NCBI RefSeq assembly: GCF_012273895.1
Contig: NC_052121.1
Location: forward strand, 8,085,624 to 8,149,623
Length of the DNA stretch: 64,000 bases
Direction: 5' to 3'
Origin: Zerene cesonia
Taxonomy: Eukaryota; Arthropoda; Insecta; Lepidoptera; Pieridae
Shown here: piece after piece, positions 22,995-35,064 of the stretch
How the letters are laid out: each line of letters opens with the position of its first letter
Position numbering within the stretch: the first letter of the stretch is position 1
Notes under the pieces: generated by a model
Database searches by the model: none
Told to the model about the DNA's origin: nothing
Seen by the model: only the letters and a program-made list of their open reading frames with translations
Position numbers and translations under genes: made by a program

Positions 22995-25900
22995 GTACAT
23001 TTTTATTACGATCAAACTAATATTCAACACATCCCCTTATTATGTCTAACAGTGTAATATAGGGACTATATTTAACGAGATAGAAAGATATTATGTAAGG
23101 AAAACTAATAAACTGCTTTGAAAAAAGATATAGGCTGAAAATGTTGTCAAGGTATGATATCCTATTTCTTTATATTTTTTTCTGTTTATGCAAACATCAT
23201 GCACATTTAAAACAGGTGCTAGGGCTGTTATTAAAACGGACTTAGTGAATACTGCGGCCTAACGTGTGTTACGGACATTTTAATATTGCATTTTTATACT
23301 CATTTCATTTTACAATTATCAAACATAACAAAAATTAAATGAAATATCCGATAAAATCGTAACAAAATAATTGCTTATGAATTAAGAATAGTATAGATAC
23401 ATAAGGATTATATATTATTTTTCTTTATTTTGGATACAAACAGTACATTGAAATAAATAATAAAATTAGCTGGGACGCTCCATCTCTTTAAATGATAGCT
23501 CCCGCCCCGTGGTTTCGCTCACATCGTATAGATTGACATAAATATTCGTTTTAGATATAGGAATAGGTAAAGAAAAAATAATAATGTGTAGTTTTAAACA
23601 TTGATGACCACGTCTTAATTCGCTAGCTAATTAAAAATGTAATCTATAACTAAGACATGGATCATGTCATATTATTAATTCAAAAACTACTCGTCCGTTT
23701 GACGAAAACTTATAACAATTTTGTTATAAGACTACATTTTTGTTTCATCCGTATCAACCCACTTGAAGAAGTTTTCACGAGGATCGAATCTTCCACTTAT
23801 TCCGTCTACACAATAACCATTCACCCAGAGGTCAAATTTACGAAATATAACATCTATATAATATTATACAGCATACGCCATTAGTAGGATAAACAAGCAG
23901 ATACTAATTAATAGTTATAGATAAGCCCAGAGCTCTGAACTTGTAAACTTAGTTCTGACATCTCATTTATTACCGGTTCGATCTGGTATTAGAGACAGAT
24001 TGGACATTTCATTTAGTTATTTCCAAAATAATTCCTCGTCATATTTTCTCTCCTGAATTACATTATAGAAATAGAATATATATTAGGGGAATAAAATATG
24101 ACTGTGTAGTGTTGTGGGTAGGAGAAAATTGTAACTTTAATTGACTCTTTCAGAAATAATGTGAGCAAAAACTTATAACTAGGTATATGATCAGGTCAAA
24201 TAAGAACTATGGTGTTTGTGGCGCTATGGTACCTACCTTAGGTAGTTACCGTAGATGTCTTATTGCATGAATATTAATTTTATTATTACTCTCTTTATAC
24301 TAACGAAAACTTTTCTTAATTTATAGAGAGAAAACAACAGAACCAATCTATTTCGTAGTGAAGTGAGAAAATATCAAATAAGATTTTTCATATACAAAAG
24401 AATCATCAGATACCTTATTTAGAAAAAAAAATCCGTTTATATGTTTTAATATTAGCATCGTTTTGAAACCTTTAACTAGTCTTACGGTCTAGGCTTGAAA
24501 ATGTTATGTACTTCAAATGCACATGCATTGAATCAGAAAGCACAGATAAAAATGTTCCTTTCTTTGAAAGAAAATACTAACAATATTAAGTATGACTGGA
24601 ATAAAGTTGGAGAAAACATTTTGAAGTTTGATTTGGTTATAAAACTCCAGGGATATAATCTCGAGTTGATGACATTTGGTAATTTTAGCGCGATATAACA
24701 CATGTATAAAAGCATGGCGTTTGTCAAAAAGGAATAGATTAGAATAGTGGCATGACAATCGAAAAATAAATCTACGACAATAATAGTAAGTCTCGAGGAA
24801 ATGTACTTGAATCATCATCATTAGTCCATATTCGTTCCCACTGCAGGGACACATGACTCCTATGACACGAATAGACTGATGATAGTATGGCCGTAGTTAT
24901 AATATTGAAATTTTGTTTTTATTAGAATTTTTTTTTGGGTAGGGTCTGAACCCCCCAAAACCCCGCCCTGCCTGCGCCCATAGAGAATATCGGCAAACAT
25001 CATTTTGAAGAAAGGTTCATAATTTGAGAATTTCCATTTCTACGAAATTACATGGCATACCCGATGATTTAGATATGTTGTGATTGAAAATTAGCAAGTA
25101 TTATAGTGGGTACCTATTTCAATTGATTCCATTATTCACGTCTCATCGGTTATTGGAAAACAACAATGTCTTACTACATGTTGTTAGAAAATTTAGCGCC
25201 TGATAGGAAATACAAGCAACAAAACTAGCGCTCTCAGAGCAACTTATAAGAGGATGATGTGGAACTTTGCTTATTTTCTAGTATAATGCAAATTGTACTC
25301 GAGCAGAATTTAAATGTGCGGAAAATTTTGTGCCAACCACTTGGGTAATATTTTATTTTAGACATAAACTCGAGATGTAACACACTATTTTGAATACCTC
25401 TGTGTACATTAAATTGTTCAAAATTATTCAAATAGCCTATTTCCATACAATATGAGATATTTGAGACGGATTTTAAAATATGTTAAATACATTAAGCTGG
25501 GTCTCACTCTCTAGAAACGTAGTACTTATGACATATTACAATGCCGTAGTTAACATTCCTAAAATGTAAAGTATTTGGAGGGAATTATTTGTTAATTATT
25601 CAAGAAACGCCTACGCATGTCTCGTAACTTCCTAGTTATAAAGGGAGACTAGACTAGAATTTTATTCTTGTTAGTTAGTTACTCAAAAATTTAATGTCAA
25701 AATGAATATATCATCGTAATATTCGCTGACTCTTCTTTACATAGTAAGTTTAGAATAATGCACAGAAAGTAAGTTGATTAAATTTTGAATACACAACAAA
25801 ATATCATAACGGATTAGTGCATTAGTATATTGGCGCCATTTATATGCAAATAATTACAATTTATGTCCAACACAACCATGTAATTCAGTTTTATTAAATA

Positions 25901-26390
25901 TTCATAGTTCTTATCTTATTGAACGTATATCAATTCGAGGATATGCTAATTAACTGGCAACACAATCGTGTCAGTAATTGGGCCCCTTGTCGAATACCCA
26001 TTTGCATCTGAAAGTAAACTGATTTATCATACACAGTACTCGACGGTATTGTACGGAGGTTCCTTTGAACTGCAAAATTGATAGAAATGCGTGTAGGAAA
26101 AAGCGAGGTTAAAAGTCGAGTTTTATGCGCAGCGAGTCAGATTCGGAAGTTACGTTATAAGTGGAGAGAACAGTGTAGATTATTTGAAATCCATCGACGC
26201 AATAGGGAGGTATATAGTATCTTATGCAAGTTGTGAGATGGTAGCTAAGATTGGAGATTGATAATATCTAAAGGTAACAGCGCTACCTAACTGACCTTTG
26301 GAAATGCAAAATAAGACCAAATTTACCCACAGCATAAACGCGCCTTTAGCTTATTTTTCGTGGAAAGTCAGAGTATATTAGCAGTGTAGT
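22995..26390. other. intergenic AT-rich sequence without recognisable genes
   Basis: The opposing ORFs at 24495-24698 (+) and 24513-24854 (-) shadow each other and match nothing known. A short repeat lies at 24810-24866. A TAATTA/octamer-rich block lies near 25915-26015. Confidence 0.45.
24810..24866. repeat. lepidopteran repeat (ATCATCATCATT...CCCACTGCAGGGACAC)
   Basis: ATCATCATCATTAGTCCATA followed by TTCCCACTGCAGGGACACAT is a short piece of the repeat seen more fully at 50140-50330 and, reversed, at 33986-34043. Confidence 0.55.
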
Positions 26391-26576
26391 CTTTCAGTAC
26401 GTCCACTAAATGCCATAGGCCTACCCCATACATGTCCAGATCGACCGATCGCCATCCTGAGTCAAGCAGCTCCCAGCCTCTTTAGATCGTCTTTCCATAT
26501 TGCTGGAGCCCATCCCATATTGCAACGTCTGTACGTGGTCTCCCTTCAAGGATCTTTGTGCCCCAACGGCCAAAAA
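26391..26576 (-). pseudogene. RTE-type LINE endonuclease/RT C-terminal relic
   Basis: Translating the minus strand gives, across frames, WPLGHKDP / LGTKILEGRPRT, then RRCNMGWAPAIWKDDLKRLG, then LTQDGDRSIWTCMG-AY. This follows the conserved C-terminal order of lepidopteran RTE proteins (WRPRT..RR..GRPP.RW.DDL.R.AG..W...AQDR..W...GEAY). Three frames and an in-frame stop are needed, so it is a dead fragment. Identification rests on motif order only. Confidence 0.6.
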
Positions 26577-27977
26577 TATATTAAATTTAATACCTAATAT
26601 ACCTTACGTCGAAGTCGGAAAGCTGCTGCAATGTAAAATGTAAAATGATTAAACTCAAGTGATATTCAATTGAACGTGGAGTTAGGAGAAGTGGCCACTC
26701 AGAATCCTCAGTGGTCTAAACATATTTGTAAATATTTTACATGTTCTGGTTATTCATAACTCTTACGTAATATAACTATAAACGATAGACATAAATACTA
26801 ATAAAAATTAGAAACGTGATCAATAAATTAAGAATATTTAACGACTTTTAACTATAATCATACAAAACAATCACAAATTGTCATTTATATCGATAAATCA
26901 TATTATAAGACTTGTTCGATAAAGCATAATATCATGTATTCTCTTAAAACATTACTTTATTCATCATACATTAGTAAAATTTATTCTATTAGGTACACTA
27001 CTTATATTATATGAAACTTTGCTAAGTAAAGGATGTAAGCAGAGGTAGCAAAAATTTTGATGATGCTCACAATTATATTCACAAAAACGAAAGAGGTTCT
27101 CTATTCGATTGCATTTTTTTTTTTGTTTTTATTCATTCAGTAATTCAGTGGATATTTAATCGATATTGAGTGAGTTTTTTACTTAGTCACGCTGGCGATG
27201 TTTTTTTCTAGAAAATAAATAATAGAGTTCTAAATTCAGTCACGTTTTCATTGACACAAAATTATTATATTACTATTTATATCACAAGCTCTTAATCTAT
27301 TAGCTGTTTACCTCAATCTCAGCCAAGATAATGAATTGTAAGTTCTGAAACTTTCACGGGGATAAAATTTGAACAGCATAGTTCACTAAGAATCTTCTAT
27401 TCTGAGGTCTTATATACGTTAATTACAAATAGTTTTACTTGTACATAGTTCGATTCGTTTTACTTTATTCGAAGTTAATTTAGTAGTACGCGGAGTTCAT
27501 TTTAATATAGGCTTTAGAAATTAAACTTTTCAGTGGGGTGTTTGAGGGTAAGTATGATGAAATAGTTTTGGATTATATTCTATTTATTACTAATGGAAAT
27601 TATAGTAATATTCAGAGAGCGCGAATTTGAAAGTTAACCAACTTTGCAAAACAATGAATATCAATTTGCCCGCGTCTTTTTGCCAAACCGTAGCAATGCC
27701 TAGCCTCTCGGCTACACGTGATCCCACCTCAGCTATCGAATTTCTTTTCTCTTTCAGTTTTATATGGCTAAGGGACACTCACTCATTTATAAATCATTTC
27801 AATGCTATGATACTAAAAATTAATTTGTTGCAAACTATAATGTCCTTAGCCTACAGCTAAAAGACAATACATTTTTAGAGAAAAATGTGTATTATTAAGA
27901 AGTTTGTAATTAATATAATTAATTAATTCAACAGAAGAAACTTACAAAAAGCAATAAAATATAGTTTAAAAAAACTA
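26577..27977. other. intergenic AT-rich sequence, nothing recognised
   Basis: The opposing ORFs at 27590-27778 (-) and 27627-27860 (+) overlap. The minus frame carries EVGSRVAERLGIATVWQK, an unsupported short peptide. No exon is supported. Confidence 0.4.
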
Positions 27978-28018
27978 AAAAACACGCTTTTCAAGCACAT
28001 CAAACTAAAAACTATAAA

Positions 28019-28134
28019 ATAATTTTTAATATAAGCTGAAAACAATAATGAACGAAAAATACTAATATTGTTGTGAATAATTTTTAATATAAACTGAAAA
28101 TAATAATGAATGAAAAATACTAGTATTGTTGTGA
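28019..28134. repeat. 58-bp tandem repeat, two units plus a displaced third
   Basis: Unit 1 is 28019-28076 and unit 2 is 28077-28134; both begin ATAATTTTTAATATAA and end TATTGTTGTGA. A partial third unit (CTGAAAACAATAATGAACGA) occurs at 28189-28229 after a 54-base insert. The array stops just before the gap, so more units may be hidden in it. Confidence 0.8.
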
Positions 28135-28275
28135 AAAAAGCGTGGGGCGCTTTGTGCCATTCGATTGGAGTTATAATCTATCATACAAATAATTTTGAAT
28201 ATATGCTGAAAACAATAATGAACGAAAACACCTTATTTCTCACTTTAAACATGCAGATTTCATTCAAATTTCGTA

Positions 28276-29275
28276 NNNNNNNNNNNNNNNNNNNNNNNNN
28301 NNNNNNNNNNNNNNNNNNNNNNNNNNNNNNNNNNNNNNNNNNNNNNNNNNNNNNNNNNNNNNNNNNNNNNNNNNNNNNNNNNNNNNNNNNNNNNNNNNNN
28401 NNNNNNNNNNNNNNNNNNNNNNNNNNNNNNNNNNNNNNNNNNNNNNNNNNNNNNNNNNNNNNNNNNNNNNNNNNNNNNNNNNNNNNNNNNNNNNNNNNNN
28501 NNNNNNNNNNNNNNNNNNNNNNNNNNNNNNNNNNNNNNNNNNNNNNNNNNNNNNNNNNNNNNNNNNNNNNNNNNNNNNNNNNNNNNNNNNNNNNNNNNNN
28601 NNNNNNNNNNNNNNNNNNNNNNNNNNNNNNNNNNNNNNNNNNNNNNNNNNNNNNNNNNNNNNNNNNNNNNNNNNNNNNNNNNNNNNNNNNNNNNNNNNNN
28701 NNNNNNNNNNNNNNNNNNNNNNNNNNNNNNNNNNNNNNNNNNNNNNNNNNNNNNNNNNNNNNNNNNNNNNNNNNNNNNNNNNNNNNNNNNNNNNNNNNNN
28801 NNNNNNNNNNNNNNNNNNNNNNNNNNNNNNNNNNNNNNNNNNNNNNNNNNNNNNNNNNNNNNNNNNNNNNNNNNNNNNNNNNNNNNNNNNNNNNNNNNNN
28901 NNNNNNNNNNNNNNNNNNNNNNNNNNNNNNNNNNNNNNNNNNNNNNNNNNNNNNNNNNNNNNNNNNNNNNNNNNNNNNNNNNNNNNNNNNNNNNNNNNNN
29001 NNNNNNNNNNNNNNNNNNNNNNNNNNNNNNNNNNNNNNNNNNNNNNNNNNNNNNNNNNNNNNNNNNNNNNNNNNNNNNNNNNNNNNNNNNNNNNNNNNNN
29101 NNNNNNNNNNNNNNNNNNNNNNNNNNNNNNNNNNNNNNNNNNNNNNNNNNNNNNNNNNNNNNNNNNNNNNNNNNNNNNNNNNNNNNNNNNNNNNNNNNNN
29201 NNNNNNNNNNNNNNNNNNNNNNNNNNNNNNNNNNNNNNNNNNNNNNNNNNNNNNNNNNNNNNNNNNNNNNNNNNN
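28276..29275. other. assembly gap 2 (1000 N)
   Basis: Exactly 1000 N placeholder; true size unknown. Confidence 0.98.
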
Positions 29276-29578
29276 GAAGTGGGAGAAAAACGGGTGTGAG
29301 TTACATACATACAAACATACAAGTGAAGCTAATAATAAAAGCGTGTTAATTAAAAAAGCGTGTTAAAAAAGGTTTATCCAATTAACACATCTATACATTA
29401 CAAAAGCTACCTATCACGTATGTGTAGAAATATTTGACACTAGACATCAAATGTCAAAGACAAAATTATACAAAACATGCTTTTAGATATACATACACAC
29501 AAGTATTTACATTTTTACACGCCAATACAAAAGAATTGATTTGAATTTCATTTATACAAGTACCAGGCTACCATAAGA

Positions 29579-32500
29579 ATGGCGGAGAAGAAGAACGAAT
29601 ACCCAGCAAGCGTGGAGGCGGATAGGCGCCTGTTGCCTTTCGAGTCATGGGAAGATTATTTAGATTCACTTATTGAAATTGCTGACCTGCGAAACCTCAG
29701 GAGCATCGGTTCTGCTCGAACTATTGCCGCGTTTGGTTATAGGTAAGATATTTACGTACGTCAAGGGAGCACTGTGCTAAATGGAATTTACAAAATATTA
29801 CCTGATTGTGTTTTAGAACAAATGCAACGAATTCAATTCGAGCTGATCTCAACGTGCTGTTTGTTGCTACGTTTTTACAATTTTAATAATTTTATTAATA
29901 ATCGTCTGGGATAGGGTTACTTTATACTAGCATTTCGCCCGCGGCTTTGCTCGCGTAGTCGCAGGAAAGGTAGACCTGTAGTGTTACTAGCAAATTTTCC
30001 GTTCCCGTTCGATTAAAAGCTTAAACTAATCCTGTGTCCTTTCTCGGGTGTCAAACTATCTCTGTACCAAATTTTAACACAAGCGGTTTAGCCGTTCTTG
30101 AGTTATAAATAGTGTAACTAACACGTCTTTCTTTTATATATATAGATTTATTGTACGTATTGAATTTTTTCCTCATGTCATCATCATGTCATCATGTCTC
30201 ATTTAGTTAAAATAAACAACGTTGCTTTAATAAACCTTGGGTACTGATTTTCTTACAGAGCCAACGGAGACACGTTACAAGAGAAGGAATTCTATAAACG
30301 GCGAAAGGTAATCCACAGTATAGTGTTCCCGGTGGTCCAACCCTACGTGCTGGTGAGTGAAGGAGCCGACCTGGAGGACCCTTTTAATAGGGAACTAGCT
30401 GTTAGGGAGCGGGCGAACAGAGTCGGCATTTTGCAAGTATGTAAGTTTTCGAGTAAAGAGATACTCATTTTGCATCTCCTTCAATGAGACAATCGATTTA
30501 CGAATATCACATATTAATTTTATAATGAAACAAACATGAATTAATCATGTGCAATTTTACTATGTACTACATATTATTTTGAGTTTACACCTCAGAGTAA
30601 ATGATTTCATTATTGTCACTTAAATAATATCAGAGACGGCTCAAACTTGCTTTTCCGGCTTTTAAGAAAATTACTTTTTCGGGAAATCTAGCTTGATTAA
30701 CATGTCGCGGCAAAAACCTCAATCTTGAAAGAGTTTTTTGGCATACAACGATTATGCAAATTTGGTCTAATTATGTTAAAAGGTATAAAATTATGAGGAT
30801 ACAGTTTCTTAATAAATACTACGACCACTCAATATTGCAATCTGATTGTCCTTAATCCAGGTTTATTCCTCAACCTTACGTCTACTAACTAAGCGAGCCT
30901 ATACGCTAAACCAGACTTTAATCAATATCTGTTTCAAATATATTTGATCACCTATTTTTGCGTGAAAGATTTCAAAGTTCCTTTCTGTCCATCACAAACA
31001 CGATTCCAACATTAGTATACTTCAATCTCTTAAGATTATCGACAAATGACCAAAACTGCACAGTCTATTTATTTAACTATAAATCCATTAACTTCGACTA
31101 TTGCTCTTCCGCAGTCGATAATTTTCATTCGCCACTTCACTAAGGGTGGTTTCGAAATATCCGGTTACATTGATTACGCTCATCGGTTGATCGCGGAGAA
31201 TTGGGGGCCGTTTTTTAAGAGCAACAAAATGCTGTGGCCAAGGGACAGTGACCTGGGCTACTATCATTGGAGGCATGGTACCGTGAGGAGCAATATTAGC
31301 AGGAATTATAAGGTGATTTCTTTTAGTTGGCATTATTTGTAAGAGTATGTGCATTTTGAGAGTATATTGCAATGTTTGTAAGTTGCTTGTTTCGAATTTA
31401 CTTTTTAGTGAGCCCGATTTTATCCAAGTTATATATTTATGTTATCTATAGATACTGATTATATAAAACTGTAGAGTTTGTTTGTTTGTTTGTACGTTCG
31501 AACCTCAAGAATGATTTCAAATATTTCACCGTTGGATATGAACGTGATCTGTCAATGCTCAGACTCAGCCTATATATGTAGCACGGATGAAGCTCGCGCG
31601 GATCGCTAATTTCCATATTATCTAACTAAATATACTGGAAACGTATAAACGATAACGTAATTTACATAAAAAAATGTGTTAAATTAACTTAGTTTTAAAA
31701 GGTATTATTTTATTTATTATTTTATTTTTACCTCTTATCAACATGAAATACATATTGAAAGATGTAGTAAGAAAACTGAAAATCAATACAGCTATTTTGA
31801 ACTCTGTTCATTATTCAAGCTTAAAACAGATTGGAAAGGTTCCCAACTGCCATATTTATTAGAACAGCCTCCCCTTTTAATGGATCTACCAAAAGTTCTT
31901 ACCGATAAAGCTTATAAATTTCATATCCATATGAGCTAAATTTTTGATCTAAATTTCGCCCGAACTACACCGGTCTCTATCGTAACTATGATAAAATATT
32001 CCCTTTGCAAATGCAAAATATATCAGTGAAAATAGTGAAATGCAAATATGTACGGATTCAAGGGAATTTGTATCTTTTTTCCTCACTCTCGGACATTAAT
32101 ATACAAGTTTCACTTGGATATTTGAATAAACGCCTGACACATAGTTGGGGCCATTTTTTATTGACGATTTTTAGATTCTGTTTATTAAGAAGAGGGGATA
32201 ATTGATAGCATGACGATTTTCATCGCTAAGCAAGTATGTGTGGCTTCTCACAACTACTTACACCTAAATTTATTAAGTTTTGAAATAAGCGGTAAGAAAT
32301 AAAACAATAGCGTCGATGCACGCATGTGTAACCTAAATCAAATCTAGTAATCAATTCAATAGAGAATTCATAGAAAATCATACGTATTTATTCATTAACT
32401 TATTGGTTCTCTAACGTTTGATAATTTACAATCAATGATGCGATATATGCAAATAATATTAAAATAAAACCTAATTGCATTGGTTAGAGAGAATCTCAGG

Positions 32501-34400
32501 CGTCTCATATGAATAAACATACATTACGTTTATACAATTTGCGTACATATAGTTAATGAGTACCTAATTAGCTTATTATATACCTGTCTAACATAATTAT
32601 GGTAAACCTATATCTACCGCTAAATGGAATCATATGCCTGAATGCGTTCTATATCGTAATGCCATATTATGAACATTTAATAAGGTCTACAGATAATTGG
32701 TATTATAACCACGAATTAAATTGGACATTTAATGTATTTTATTTATAAATGAAAAAAAAATTCTCCGCCCAAATTGTTTTGTTTTGCGTAATACTTTACG
32801 TAAACAATGAAAGTTATTTTAAAATTTCGTAATAAAATATCAACGTAGGTATATAAAACATACTACATCCACAAAATAGGGAGAGTTCTATATTCTACGT
32901 TTACGTTACCAATTTCTAATGTTCTAGTAATAATAATACATTAGATTAAAGACATAACAAACAGCATACAAACATAGATAGCCAGGAACTACATTTTCTG
33001 CGGGTATTGAAGAGAGCACCATCAGTTTCGATGTCTAAAATAAGATGTTTATTTATTATTAATTTAGTATGATATTGTCTTTCATAAACCGCAAGCCTGT
33101 ATCGTTATAATGGGATGCTTTGCTCCAATGTTATTGACAGCTTATTAGAGTCGACTGAGCCTGATATTAAATCACTTTGATACTTTTGATTGGATGTGAT
33201 AGCCCCACCGGAGAAGAACACACATCTACATGGTTTTATATTACTGGTTATAGCGCTGTCGTGATTAGATTGATAACGATCGTCTTTCGCATATTGAATG
33301 TTGATGGTGAAGTTGGAACACGTGTTTAATTCTTATAGATATTGATGTGTTAGTAGAGAGGATATAGACTAGAATCTAGACTTGATATTTCTTACAACTT
33401 CGCATTAGTTCTGTTTGAAATTGATACATTAATTTCTGTATTTCGTCACGAACCAATAATAATGCTATTTGTAATTGAAGTGTTAGTCACCTGACTATAA
33501 TCTCATTTAGCTGCACTCGTGTCTCCGCTCCCAAAGGAAATTGGGAAATAATGGGTCGGTTTTTGCGGACGGGGCCAAGTCGGAATCCATCCCAAAGGCG
33601 TCGATCGAGTGGTAAAGTTTACAATGAAATTCTTGCATAGTTCTTGTCAATGCAATGCAGAGCCAAATTAAATTTGGTCGGAATTTAGAACTTGTTTCAG
33701 TTGTTTGTTGCTACACCCTCTTTTAACCGTTCAGGTTGAGTTATTCAACCGGAAAAGGTGACTTCTTTTGAATATTTGAAATGGCTAAGGCTCTGTTATT
33801 TTGGAAGGTTTATTAATTAATAGGATTATATTGACTGCTTAATTGTATGTGGTGGACTATTAAACAATATAAAACTGAGATTTATTATATTGGGCTTCTA
33901 ACTATTAAAAATCTCCATCAAGCAGCGCATAGAAAAAAATCTTTTAATACTAAAATGTATAGAGTATTTTGAATTCTATATATAACAGGCCTGTGTCTTA
34001 GCAGCGGGAACATAATATATGGGCTGATGATGATGATGATGATTTATAACAGACTAAAGTCGAGTACTTACTTATATACTTGAGTTGAGTACGACTTGAA
34101 TCCACTCTAACGTCGTCGCAAATCCCGATAACCGCAAGCTTACGCTCGCAGTGACACGAGTGCTCAATTACATTACTTACAATATTGAATATAAATATCA
34201 AATTATTATACACTAGTATTTTATTTCAGCCCGTAATGGACCCAGATCGTGGCCTCCTGTTTCAAAACCGACACGATCATAAAATAATTTGCCCCGACCC
34301 TCAACAGGATCCCGGTCAGAACACAACGAAACAGCGCATATATTCACCGAGGTACACGCAAATTGAACTATACGACCATGTTGTTAGAAGAAAGAGCTGA
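29579..34400 (+). CDS. CFAP299 (C4orf22) homologue, cilia- and flagella-associated protein
   Basis: Four coding exons: 29579-29742, 30259-30436, 31115-31312 and 34230-34400. They give 236 residues, close to the roughly 233 of vertebrate CFAP299. The start ATG has A at -3 and G at +4. Conserved features are the N-terminal FESWEDYLDSLIEIADLRNL, AFGYRANGDTLQEKEFYKRR (residues about 51-70), ELAVRERANRVGILQSIIFI, EISGYIDYAHRLIAENWGPF, the DSDLGYYHW block and the C-terminal ELYDHVVRRKS. Family members are associated with sperm flagella and motile cilia, so male-germline or chordotonal-neuron expression is expected (inference). Intron 3 (31313-34229) is the longest. The exon 2 donor is a tandem GTATGTAAG in which only the first GT keeps the frame. 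Transcription converges on NOS. Confidence 0.92.
29926..30146 (-). repeat. interspersed repeat in CFAP299 intron 1
   Basis: Starts ACTAGCATTTCGCCCGCGGC followed by TTTGCTCGCGTAGTCGCAGG, continues TGTGTCCTTTCTCGGGTGTC and CTCTGTACCAAATTTTAACA, and ends CGTCTTTCTTTTATATATAT. This is a common lepidopteran short-element layout distinct from families A and B. Confidence 0.65.
31455..31612 (+). repeat. family C interspersed repeat in CFAP299 intron 3
   Basis: AGAGTTTGTTTGTTTGTTTG, ACCGTTGGATATGAACGTGA, GCCTATATATGTAGCACGGA and TGAAGCTCGCGCGGATCGCT match the order of the copy at 2095-2276. Confidence 0.6.
33986..34043. repeat. GAT-rich repeat, reversed relative to 24810 and 50140
   Basis: AGGCCTGTGTCTTAGCAGCG, then CATAATATATGGGCTGATGA, and a (GAT)n run. 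This is the reverse orientation of the repeat at 50140-50330 and lies in CFAP299 intron 3. Confidence 0.55.
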
Positions 34401-34520
34401 TAAAAGGCCTCCTTCGACAATTTATATGTACAAACACGATAAATATTTGATTTAGAAGCTTTGTAGCTAAATTTACAAACAGTTTCGTAGTATGAAATAA
34501 GCAAGACTGTTCATTGTTAG

Positions 34521-34526
34521 AATAAA
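34521..34526 (+). promoter_or_regulatory. candidate CFAP299 poly(A) signal
   Basis: AATAAA 121 bases after the stop codon; a second AATAAA lies at 34673-34678. Either leaves the transcript short of the NOS stop at 35065. Confidence 0.5.
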
Positions 34527-35015
34527 ATACAGGAGGAGTTCAATGGAACAGGTAATGTATTGTATACGCTTTTGTCAATACGAAAGTTATCAAATTCAAT
34601 GTATGTAATTAAAATAGTATATACAATCTTGACAAAAACAAAGGATTTGTTATTTTATAAATGTGTTCCCAAAATAAAAGGCAGACGTTGAAACGAAATG
34701 CTGTATTATTATTATAAAATGCTTTGGTTACATTATTCGATAGAAAATAGTCCTATTGCTTTTTCAAAGCTTAACAGGTTAATTTGGAAAATTGTTTTGC
34801 AACTTATCTTTAATATCTGATTACAAAGGTAAAAAACAAGATTATTAGCTTAAATATTAAGCACTTATACACTAGTTTTGTCTTTCTAAAGGGACAAAAA
34901 TAATTTAATATATACTTAAATTAATTTTATATTAATTGAGAAACCTTAAATGATAAGGTAATACAAAAGTATTTTCTTAAACATTAACGTTTTAAGTCCA
35001 TAAACACTGGTCTCA

Positions 35016-35021
35016 TTTAAT
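35016..35021 (-). promoter_or_regulatory. candidate NOS poly(A) signal (ATTAAA)
   Basis: ATTAAA on the minus strand, 44 bases downstream of the NOS stop codon. No AATAAA was seen on that strand close to the gene end, but further ATTAAA copies occur near 34809 and 34904. Confidence 0.3.
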
Positions 35022-35064
35022 ATGTCTATCTATAATACTTTTAAAGGAAATGATTGCTTCAAAT

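Larger units (their letters stand above)
27978..29373. mobile_element. probable transposable element interrupted by assembly gap 2
   Basis: The left side has AACACGCTTTT (about 27981) and the right side AAAAGCGTGTTAATTAAAAA and GCGTGTTAAAAAAGG (29337-29371), so the ends are inverted relative to each other. The right part has CATACATACAAACATACAAG followed by TGAAGCTAATAATAAAAGCG, seen also in part at 2660-2740. The interior is the 1000-N gap plus a 58-bp tandem repeat. Element type unknown. Confidence 0.45.

Noticed and set aside
24495..24854. Opposite-strand ORFs of 67 and 113 codons
   Set aside because: They mirror each other across the same DNA, have no motifs, and end in a repeat (24810-24866).
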